Shown here: piece after piece, positions 24,401-36,400 of the stretch
Position numbering within the stretch: the stretch's first letter is position 1
Layout of the letters: each line of letters starts with the position of its first letter
Assembly: GCF_947507565.1 (NCBI RefSeq)
Contig: NC_089193.1
Coordinates: 1,236,325-1,300,324 of the forward strand
Direction of reading: 5' to 3'
DNA length: 64,000 bases
DNA from: Oscarella lobularis
Lineage: Eukaryota > Porifera > Homoscleromorpha > Homosclerophorida > Oscarellidae
Program-made: the position numbers and the translations under genes
Notes under the pieces: generated by a model
Told to the model about the DNA's origin: nothing
Seen by the model: the letters and a program-made list of their open reading frames with translations, nothing else
Database searches by the model: none

Positions 24401-27400
24401 TTTAATATTGAGGCTCTGGGAATCAAAGATCAGGCCCTCAATTTAGTATTTAGGCCCTAAGAATCAAAGATTAGGCCCTCAATTTAATATTTAGGCCCTA
24501 AGGATCAAAGATTAGGCCCTCAATTTAATATTTTGGCTCTAAGAATTAAAGATTAGGCCTTCAATTAAATATTTAGGCCCTAAGAATCAAAGATTAGGCC
24601 CTCTATTTAATATTTAGGCCCTAAGGATCAAAGATTAGGCCCTCAATTTAATATTTAGGCCCTAAGGATCAAATATTAGGCCCTCAATTTAATATTTTGG
24701 CTCTAAGAATTAAAGATTAGGCCTTCAATTAAATATTTAGGCCCTCAGAATCAAAGATTAGGCCCTCAATTTAATATTTAGGCCCCAAAAATCAAAGATT
24801 AGGCCCTCAATTTAATATTTAGGCTTTAGGAATCAAAGATTAGGCTCTCAATTTAATATTTAGGCCCTAACAATCAAAGATTAGGCCCTCAAATTAATAT
24901 TGAGGCTCTTGGAATCAAAGGTCAGGCCCTCAATTTAGTATTTAGGCCCTAAGAATCAAAGATTAGGCCCTCAATTTAATATTGAAGCTCTAATAATCAA
25001 AGATTAGGTCCTCAATTTAATATTGAGGCTCTGGGAATCAAAGATCAGGCCCTCAATTTAGTATTTAGACTTTGAGAATCAAAGATTAGGCCCTGAATTT
25101 AAAATTTAGGCTTTGAGAATTAAAGATTAGGCCCTCAATTTAATATTTCGGCCCAAAGAATCAAAGATTAGGCCCTCAATTTAATATTTAGGCCCTAAGA
25201 ATCAAAGATTAGGGCCTCAATTTAATATTTAGGCCCTAAGAATCAAAGATCAGGTCCTCAATTTAATATTTAGGCCCTAAGAATCAAAGATTAGGCCCTC
25301 AATTTAATATTGAGGCTTTAAGAAACAAAGATTAGGCTCTCAATTTAATATTTAGGCCCTAACAATCAAAGATTAGGCCCTCAATTTTATATTTAGGCTT
25401 TAAGAATTAAAGATTAGGCTCTCAATTTAATATTTAGGCGCTAAGGATCAAAGATTAGGCCCTCAATTTAATATTGAGGCCCTAAGAATCAAAGATTAGG
25501 CCCTCAATTTAATATTGAGGCTCTCGGAATCAAAGATCAGGCTCTCAATTTAATATTTAGGCCCTAAGAATTAAAGATTAGGCCCTCAATTTAATATTTA
25601 GGCCCTAAGGATCAAAGATTAGGCCCTCAATTTAATATTTTTGCTCTAAGATTTAAAGATTAGGCCTTCAATTAAATATTTAGGCCCTAAGAATCAAAGA
25701 TCAGGCCCTCAATTTAATATTGAGGCCCTAAGAATCAAAGATTAGGCCCTCAATTTAATATTGAGGCCCTAAAAATCAAAGATTAGGCCCTCAATTTAAT
25801 ATTTAAGCCCTAAGGATCAAAGATTAGGCCCTCAATTTAATATTGAAGCTCTAATAATCAAAGATTAGGTCCTGAATTTAATATTGAGGCTCTGGGAATC
25901 AAAGATCAGGCCCTCAATTTGGTATTTAGACCCTGAGAATCAAAGATTAGGCCCTGAATTTAAAATTTAGGCTTTGAGAATTAAAGATTAGGCGTTCAAT
26001 TTAATATTTCGGCCCAAAGAATCAAAGATTAGGCCCTCAATTTAATATTGAAGCTCTAATAATCAAAGATTAGGTCCTCAATTTAATATTGAGGCTCTGG
26101 GAATCAAAGATCAGGCCCTCAATTTAATATTTAGACCTTGAGAATCAAAGATTAGGCCCTTAATTTAAAATTTATACTTTGAGAATTAAAGATTAGGCGT
26201 TCAATTAAATATTTAGGCCCTCAGAATCAAAGATTAGGCCCTCAATTTAATATTTAGGCCCCAAAAATCAAAGATTAGGCCCTCAATTTAATATTTAGGC
26301 TTTAGGAATCAAAGATTAGGCTCTCAATTTAATATTTAAGCTCTAAGGATCAAAGATTAGGCCCTCAATTTAATATTGAAGCTCTAATAATCAAAGATTA
26401 GGTCCTGAATTTAATATTGAGGCTCTGGGAATCAAAGATCAGGCCCTCAATTTAGTATTTAGACCCTGAGAATCAAAGATTAGGCCCTGAATTTAAAATT
26501 TAGGCTTTGAGAATTAAAGATTAGGCGTTCAATTTAATATTTCGGCCCAAAGAATCAAAGATTAGGCCCTCAATTTAATATTGAAGCTCTAATAATCAAA
26601 GATTAGGTCCTCAATTTAATATTGAGGCTCTTGGAATCAAAGATCAGGCCCTCAATTTAATATTTAGACCTTGAGAATCAAAGATTAGGCCCTGAATTTA
26701 AAATTTATACTTTGAGAATTAAAGATTAGGCGTTCAATTTAATATTTCGGCCCAAAGAATCAAAGATTAGGCCCTCAATTTAATATTTAGGCCCTAAGAA
26801 TCAAAGATTAGGCCCTCAATTTAATATTTAGGCTCTAAGAATCAAAGATTAGGCCCTCAATTTAATATTTAGGCCCTAAGGATCAAAGATTAGGCCCTCA
26901 ATTTAATATTTTGGCTCTAAGAATTAAAGATTAGGCCTTCAATTAAATATTTAGGCCCTAAGAATCAAAGATTAGGCCCTCTATTTAATATTTAGGCCCT
27001 AAGGATCAAAGATTAGGCCCTCAATTTAATATTTAGGCCCTAAGGATCAAATATTAGGCCCTCAATTTAATATTTTGGCTCTAAGAATTAAAGATTAGGC
27101 CTTCAATTAAATATTTAGGCCCTCAGAATCAAAGATTAGGCCCTCAATTTAATATTTAGGCCCCAAAAATCAAAGATTAGGCCCTCAATTTAATATTTAG
27201 GCTTTAGGAATCAAAGATTAGGCTCTCAATTTAATATTTAGGCCCTAACAATCAAAGATTAGGCCCTCAAATTAATATTGAGGCTCTTGGAATCAAAGGT
27301 CAGGCCCTCAATTTAGTATTTAGGCCCTAAGAATCAAAGATTAGGCCCTCAATTTAATATTGAAGCTCTAATAATCAAAGATTAGGTCCTCAATTTAATA

Positions 27401-30400
27401 TTGAGGCTCTGGGAATCAAAGATCAGGCCCTCAATTTAGTATTTAGACTTTGAGAATCAAAGATTAGGCCCTGAATTTAAAATTTAGGCTTTGAGAATTA
27501 AAGATTAGGCCCTCAATTTAATATTTCGGCCCAAAGAATCAAAGATTAGGCCCTCAATTTAATATTTAGGCCCTAAGAATCAAAGATTAGGGCCTCAATT
27601 TAATATTGAGGCCCTAAGAATCAAAGATCAGGTCCTCAATTTAATATTTAGGCCCTAAGAATCAAAGATTAGGCCCTCAATTTAATATTGAGGCTTTAAG
27701 AAACAAAGATTAGGCTCTCAATTTAATATTTAGGCCCTAACAATCAAAGATTAGGCCCTCAATTTTATATTTAGGCTTTAAGAATTAAAGATTAGGCTCT
27801 CAATTTAATATTTAGGCGCTAAGGATCAAAGATTAGGCCCTCAATTTAATATTGAGGCCCTAAGAATCAAAGATTAGGCCCTCAATTTAATATTGAGGCT
27901 CTCGGAATCAAAGATCAGGCTCTCAATTTAATATTTAGGCCCTAAGAATTAAAGATTAGGCCCTCAATTTAATATTTAGGCCCTAAGGATCAAAGATTAG
28001 GCCCTCAATTTAATATTTTGGCTCTAAGATTTAAAGATTAGGCCTTCAATTAAATATTTAGGCCCTAAGAATCAAAGATCAGGCCCTCAATTAAATATTG
28101 AGGCCCTAAGAATCAAAGATTAGGCCCTCAATTTAATATTGAGGCCCTAAAAATCAAAGATTAGGCCCTCAATTTAATATTTAAGCCCTAAGGATCAAAG
28201 ATTAGGCCCTCAATTTAATATTGAAGCTCTAATAATCAAAGATTAGGTCCTGAATTTAATATTGAGGCTCTGGGAATCAAAGATCAGGCCCTCAATTTGG
28301 TATTTAGACCCTGAGAATCAAAGATTAGGCCCTGAATTTAAAATTTAGGCTTTGAGAATTAAAGATTAGGCGTTCAATTTAATATTTCGGCCCAAAGAAT
28401 CAAAGATTAGGCCCTCAATTTAATATTGAAGCTCTAATAATCAAAGATTAGGTCCTCAATTTAATATTGAGGCTCTGGGAATCAAAGATCAGGCCCTCAA
28501 TTTAATATTTAGACCTTGAGAATCAAAGATTAGGCCCTTAATTTAAAATTTATACTTTGAGAATTAAAGATTAGGCGTTCAATTAAATATTTAGGCCCTC
28601 AGAATCAAAGATTAGGCCCTCAATTTAATATTTAGGCCTCAAAAATCAAAGATTAGGCCCTCAATTTAATATTTAGGCTTTAGGAATCAAAGATTAGGCT
28701 CTCAATTTAATATTTAAGCCCTAAGGATCAAAGATTAGGCCCTCAATTTAATATTGAAGCTCTAATAATCAAAGATTAGGTCCTGAATTTAATATTGAGG
28801 CTCTGGGAATCAAAGATCAGGCCCTCAATTTAGTATTTAGACCCTGAGAATCAAAGATTAGGCCCTGAATTTAAAATTTAGGCTTTGAGAATTAAAGATT
28901 AGGCGTTCAATTTAATATTTCGGCCCAAAGAATCAAAGATTAGGCCCTCAATTTAATATTGAAGCTCTAATAATCAAAGATTAGGTCCTCAATTTAATAT
29001 TGAGGCTCTTGGAATCAAAGATCAGGCCCTCAATTTAATATTTAGACCTTGAGAATCAAAGATTAGGCCCTGAATTTAAAATTTATACTTTGAGAATTAA
29101 AGATTAGGCGTTCAATTTAATATTTCGGCCCAAAGAATCAAAGATTAGGCCCTCAATTTAATATTTAGGCCCTAAGAATCAAAGATTAGGCCCTCAATTT
29201 AATATTTAGGCTCTAAGAATCAAAGATTAGGCCCTCAATTTAATATTTAGGCCCTAAGGATCAAAGATTAGGCCCTCAATTTAATATTGAGGCTTTAAGA
29301 ATCAAAGATTAGGCCCTCAATTTAATATTGAGGCTCTGGGAATCAAAGATCAGGACCTCAATTTAGTATTTAGGCCCTAAGAATCAAAGATTAGGCCCTC
29401 AATTTAATATTTAGGCCCTAAGGATCAAAGATTAGGCCCTCAATTTAATATTTTGGCTCTAAGAATTAAAGATTAGGCCTTCAATTAAATATTTAGGCCC
29501 TAAGAATCAAAGATTAGGCCCTCTATTTAATATTTAGGCCCTAAGGATCAAAGATTAGGCCCTCAATTTAATATTTAGGCCCTAAGGATCAAATATTAGG
29601 CCCTCAATTTAATATTTTGGCTCTAAGAATTAAAGATTAGGCCTTCAATTAAATATTTAGGCCCTCAGAATCAAAGATTAGGCCCTCAATTTAATATTTA
29701 GGCCCCAAAAATCAAAGATTAGGCCCTCAATTTAATATTTAGGCTTTAGGAATCAAAGATTAGGCTCTCAATTTAATATTTAAGCCCTAAGGATCAAAGA
29801 TTAGGCCCTCAATTTAATATTGAAGCTCTAATAATCAAAGATTAGGTCCTGAATTTAATATTGAGGCTCTGGGAATCAAAGATCAGGCCCTCAATTTAGT
29901 ATTTAGACCCTGAGAATCAAAGATTAGGCCCTGAATTTAAAATTTAGGCTTTGAGAATTAAAGATTAGGCGTTCAATTTAATATTTCGGCCCAAAGAATC
30001 AAAGATTAGGCCCTCAATTTAATATTGAAGCTCTAATAATCAAAGATTAGGTCCTCAATTTAATATTGAGGCTCTGGGAATCAAAGATCAGGCCCTCAAT
30101 TTAATATTTAGACCTTGAGAATCAAAGATTAGGCCCTGAATTTAAAATTTATACTTTGAGAATTAAAGATTAGGCGTTCAATTTAATATTTCGGCCCAAA
30201 GTATCAAAGATTAGGCCCTCAATTTAATATTTAGGCCCTAAGAATCAAAGATTAGGCCCTCAATTTAATATTTAGGCTCTAAGAATCAAAGATTAGGCCC
30301 TCAATTTAATATTTAGGCCCTAAGGATCAAAGATTAGGCCCTCAATTTAATATTGAGGCTTTAAGAATCAAAGATTAGGCCCTCAATTTAATATTGAGGC

Positions 30401-33400
30401 TCTGGGAATCAAAGATCAGGACCTCAATTTAGTATTTAGGCCCTAAGAATCAAAGATTAGGCCCTCAATTTAATATTTAGGCCCTAAGGATCAAAGATTA
30501 GGCCCTCAATTTAATATTTTGGCTCTAAGAATTAAAGATTAGGCCTTCAATTAAATATTTAGGCCCTAAGAATCAAAGATTAGGCCCTCTATTTAATATT
30601 TAGGCCCTAAGGATCAAAGATTAGGCCCTCAATTTAATATTTAGGCCCTAAGGATCAAATATTAGGCCCTCAATTTAATATTTTGGCTCTAAGAATTAAA
30701 GATTAGGCCTTCAATTAAATATTTAGGCCCTCAGAATCAAAGATTAGGCCCTCAATTTAATATTTAGGCCCCAAAAATCAAAGATTAGGCCCTCAATTTA
30801 ATATTTAGGCTTTAGGAATCAAAGATTAGGCTCTCAATTTAATATTTAGGCCCTAACAATCAAAGATTAGGCCCTCAAATTAATATTGAGGCTCTTGGAA
30901 TCAAAGGTCAGGCCCTCAATTTAGTATTTAGGCCCTAAGAATCAAAGATTAGGCCCTCAATTTAATATTGAAGCTCTAATAATCAAAGATTAGGTCCTCA
31001 ATTTAATATTGAGGCTCTGGGAATCAAAGATCAGGCCCTCAATTTAGTATTTAGACCCTGAGAATCAAAGATTAGGCCCTGAATTTAAAATTTAGGCTTT
31101 GAGAATTAAAGATTAGGCCCTCAATTTAATATTTCGGTCCAAAGAATCAAAGATTAGGCCCTCAATTTAATATTTAGGCCCTAAGAATCAAAGATTAGGG
31201 CCTCAATTTAATATTTAGGCCCTAAGAATCAAAGATCAGGTCCTCAATTTAATATTTAGGCCCTAAGAATCAAAGATTAGGCCCTCAATTTAATATTGAG
31301 GCTTTAAGAAACAAAGATTAGGCTCTCAATTTAATATTTAGGCCCTAACAATCAAAGATTAGGCCCTCAATTTAATATTTAGGCTTTAAGAATTAAAGAT
31401 TAGGCTCTCAATTTAATATTTAGGCCCTAAGGATCAAAGATTAGGCCCTCAATTTAATATTGAGGCTCTCGGAATCAAAGATCAGGCCCTCAATTTAGTA
31501 TTTAGGCCCTAAGAATCAAAGATTAGGCCCTGAATTTAAAATTTAGGCTTTGAGAATTAAAGATTAGGCGTTCAATTTAATATTTCGGCCCAAAGAATCA
31601 AAGATTAGGCCCTCAATTTAATATTGAAGCTCTAATAATCAAAGATTAGGTCCTCAATTTAATATTGAGGCTCTGGGAATCAAAGATCAGGCCCTCAATT
31701 TAATATTTAGACCTTGAGAATCAAAGATTAGGCCCTTAATTTAAAATTTATACTTTCAGAATTAAAGATTAGGCGTTCAATTTAATATTTCGGCCCAAAG
31801 AATCAAAGATTAGGCCCTCAATTTAATATTTAGGCCCTAAGAATCAAAGATTAGGCCCTCAATTTAATATTTAGGCTCTAAGAATCAAAGATTAGGCCCT
31901 CAATTTAATATTTAGGCCCTAAGGATCAAAGATTAGGCCCTCAATTTAATATTGAGGCTTTAAGAATCAAAGATTAGGTCCTCAATTTAATATTGAGGCT
32001 CTGGGAATCAAAGATCAGGCCCTCAATTTAGTATTTAGACCCTGAGAATCAAAGATTAGGCCCTGAATTTAAAATTTAGGCTTTGAGAATTAAAGATTAG
32101 GCCCTCAATTTAATATTTCGGTCCAAAGAATCAAAGATTAGGCCCTCAATTTAATATTTAGGCCCTAAGAATCAAAGATTAGGGCCTCAATTTAATATTT
32201 AGGCCCTAAGAATCAAAGATCAGGTCCTCAATTTAATATTTAGGCCCTAAGAATCAAAGATTAGGCCCTCAATTTAATATTGAGGCTTTAAGAAACAAAG
32301 ATTAGGCTCTCAATTTAATATTTAGGCCCTAACAATCAAAGATTAGGCCCTCAATTTAATATTTAGGCTTTAAGAATTAAAGATTAGGCTCTCAATTTAA
32401 TATTTAGGCCCTAAGGATCAAAGATTAGGCCCTCAATTTAATATTGAGGCTCTCGGAATCAAAGATCAGGCCCTCAATTTAGTATTTAGGCCCTAAGAAT
32501 CAAAGATTAGGCCCTGAATTTAAAATTTAGGCTTTGAGAATTAAAGATTAGGCGTTCAATTTAATATTTCGGCCCAAAGAATCAAAGATTAGGCCCTCAA
32601 TTTAATATTGAAGCTCTAATAATCAAAGATTAGGTCCTCAATTTAATATTGAGGCTCTGGGAATCAAAGATCAGGCCCTCAATTTAATATTTAGACCTTG
32701 AGAATCAAAGATTAGGCCCTGAATTTAAAATTTATACTTTGAGAATTAAAGATTAGGCGTTCAATTTAATATTTCGGCCCAAAGAATCAAAGATTAGGCC
32801 CTCAATTTAATATTTAGGCCCTAAGAATCAAAGATTAGGCCCTCAATTTAATATTTAGGCTCTAAGAATCAAAGATTAGGCCCTCAATTTAATATTGAAG
32901 CTCTAATAATCAAAGATTAGGTCCTCAATTTAATATTGAGGCTCTGGGAATCAAAGATCAGGCCCTCAATTTAATATTTAGACCTTGAGAATCAAAGATT
33001 AGGCCCTGAATTTAAAATTTATACTTTGAGAATTAAAGATTAGGCGTTCCATTTAATATTTCGGCCCAAAGTATCAAAGATTAGGCCCTCAATTTAATAT
33101 TTAGGCCCTAAGAATCAAAGATTAGGCCCTCAATTTAATATTTAGGCTCTAAGAATCAAAGATTAGGCCCTCAATTTAATATTTAGGCCCTAAGGATCAA
33201 AGATTAGGCCCTCAATTTAATATTTTGGCTCTAAGAATTAAAGATTAGGCCTTCAATTAAATATTTAGGCCCTAAGAATCAAAGATTAGGCCCTCTATTT
33301 AATATTTAGGCCCTAAGGATCAAAGATTAGGCCCTCAATTTAATATTTAGGCCCTAAGGATCAAATATTAGGCCCTCAATTTAATATTTTGGCTCTAAGA

Positions 33401-36400
33401 ATTAAAGATTAGGCCTTCAATTAAATATTTAGGCCCTCAGAATCAAAGATTAGGCCCTCAATTTAATATTTAGGCCCCAAAAATCAAAGATTAGGCCCTC
33501 AATTTAATATTTAGGCTTTAGGAATCAAAGATTAGGCTCTCAATTTAATATTTAGGCCCTAACAATCAAAGATTAGGCCCTCAAATTAATATTGAGGCTC
33601 TTGGAATCAAAGGTCAGGCCCTCAATTTAGTATTTAGGCCCTAAGAATCAAAGATTAGGCCCTCAATTTAATATTGAAGCTCTAATAATCAAAGATTAGG
33701 TCCTCAATTTAATATTGAGGCTCTGGGAATCAAAGATCAGGCCCTCAATTTAGTATTTAGACCCTGAGAATCAAAGATTAGGCCCTGAATTTAAAATTTA
33801 GGCTTTGAGAATTAAAGATTAGGCCCTCAATTTAATATTTCGGTCCAAAGAATCAAAGATTAGGCCCTCAATTTAATATTTAGGCCCTAAGAATCAAAGA
33901 TTAGGGCCTCAATTTAATATTTAGGCCCTAAGAATCAAAGATCAGGTCCTCAATTTAATATTTAGGCCCTAAGAATCAAAGATTAGGCCCTCAATTTAAT
34001 ATTGAGGCTTTAAGAAACAAAGATTAGGCTCTCAATTTAATATTTAGGCCCTAACAATCAAAGATTAGGCCCTCAATTTAATATTTAGGCTTTAAGAATT
34101 AAAGATTAGGCTCTCAATTTAATATTTAGGCCCTAAGGATCAAAGATTAGGCCCTCAATTTAATATTGAGGCTCTCGGAATCAAAGATCAGGCCCTCAAT
34201 TTAGTATTTAGGCCCTAAGAATCAAAGATTAGGCCCTGAATTTAAAATTTAGGCTTTGAGAATTAAAGATTAGGCGTTCAATTTAATATTTCGGCCCAAA
34301 GAATCAAAGATTAGGCCCTCAATTTAATATTGAAGCTCTAATAATCAAAGATTAGGTCCTCAATTTAATATTGAGGCTCTGGGAATCAAAGATCAGGCCC
34401 TCAATTTAATATTTAGACCTTGAGAATCAAAGATTAGGCCCTGAATTTAAAATTTATACTTTGAGAATTAAAGATTAGGCGTTCAATTTAATATTTCGGC
34501 CCAAAGAATCAAAGATTAGGCCCTCAATTTAATATTTAGGCCCTAAGAATCAAAGATTAGGCCCTCAATTTAATATTTAGGTTCTAAGAATCAAAGATTA
34601 GGCCCTCAATTTAATATTTAGGCCCTAAGGATCAAAGATTAGGCCCTCAATTTAATATTGAGGCTTTAAGAATCAAAGATTAGGCCCTCAATTTAATATT
34701 GAGGCTCTGGGAATCAAAGATCAGGACCTCAATTTAGTATTTAGGCCCTAAGAATCAAAGATTAGGCCCTCAATTTAATATTTAGGCCCTAAGGATCAAA
34801 GATTAGGCCCTCAATTTAATATTTTGGCTATAAGAATTAAAGATTAGGCCTTCAATTAAATATTTAGGCTCTAAGAATCAAAGATTAGGCCCTCAATTTA
34901 ATATTTAGGCCCCAAAAATCAAAGATTAGGCCCTCAATTTAATATTTAGGCCCTAACAATCAAAGATTAGGCCCTCAATTTAATATTTAGGCTCTAAGAA
35001 TTAAAGATTAGGCCCACAATTCTACTTTTAGGCCCTAAGAATCAAAGATTAGGCCCACAATTTAATATTTAGGCCCTAAGGATCAAAGATTAGGCCCTCA
35101 ATTTAATATTGAAGCCCTAAGAATCAAAGATTCGGCCCTCAATTTAATATTTAGGCTTTAAGAATTAAAGATTAGGCTCTCAATTTAATATTTATGCCCT
35201 AAGAATCAAAGATTAGGCCCTCAATTTAATATTTAGGCCCTAAGGATCAAAGATTAGGCCCTCAATTTAATATTTTGGCTCTAAGAATCAAAGATTAAGC
35301 CCTCAATTTAATATTGAGGCTCTAGGAATCAAAGATTATGCCCTCAATTTAGTATTTAGGCCCTAAGAATCAAAGATTAGGTTCTCAATTTAGTATTTAT
35401 GCCCTAAGAATCAAAGATCAGGCCCTCAATTTAATATTTAGGCCCTAAGAATCAAAGATTAGGCCCTCAATTTAATAGTGAGGCTCTAAGAATCAAAGAT
35501 TAGGCTCTCAATTTAATATTTAGGCCCTAAGAATCAAAGATTAGGCCCTCAATTTAATATTGAGGCTCTAGGAATCAAAGATTAGGCCCTCAATTTAATA
35601 TTTAGTCCCTAAGGATCAAAGATTAGGCCCTCAATTTAATATTGAGGCTTTAAGAATCAAAGATTAGGCCCTCAATTTAATATTGAGGCTCTGGGAATCA
35701 AAGATCAGGCCCTCAATTTAGTATTTAGGCCCTAAGAATCAAAGATTAGGCCCTCAATTTAATATTTAGGCCCTAAGGATCAAAGATTAGGCCCTCAATT
35801 TAATATTTTGGCTATAAGAATTAAAGATTAGGCCTTCAATTAAATATTTAGGCCCTAAGAATCAAAGATTAGGCCCTCTATTTAATATTTAGGCCCCAAA
35901 AATCAAAGATTAGGCCCTCAATTTAATATTTAGGCTTTAGGAATCAAAGATTAGGCTCTCAATTTAATATTTAGGCCCTAACAATCAAAGATTATGCCCT
36001 CAATTTAATATTTAGGCTTTAAGAATTAAAGATTAGGCCCTCGATTTAATATTTAGCTTCTAAGAATTTAAGATTAGGCCCACAATTCTACTTTTAGGCC
36101 CTAAGAATCAAAGATTAGGCCCTCAGTTTAATATTGAGGCTCTAGGAATCAAAGATTATGCCCTCAATTTAGTATTTAGGCCCTAGGAATCAAAGATTAG
36201 GCCCTCAATTTAATATTTAGGCCCTAAGGATCAAAGATTAGGCCCTCAATTTAATATTTTGGCTCTAAGAATCAAAGATTACGCCCTCAATTTAATATTG
36301 AGGCTCTGGGAATCAAAGATTATGCCCTCAATTTAGTATTTAGTCCCTAAGAATCAAAGATTAGGCCCTCAATTTAATATTTATGCCCTAAGAATCAAAG

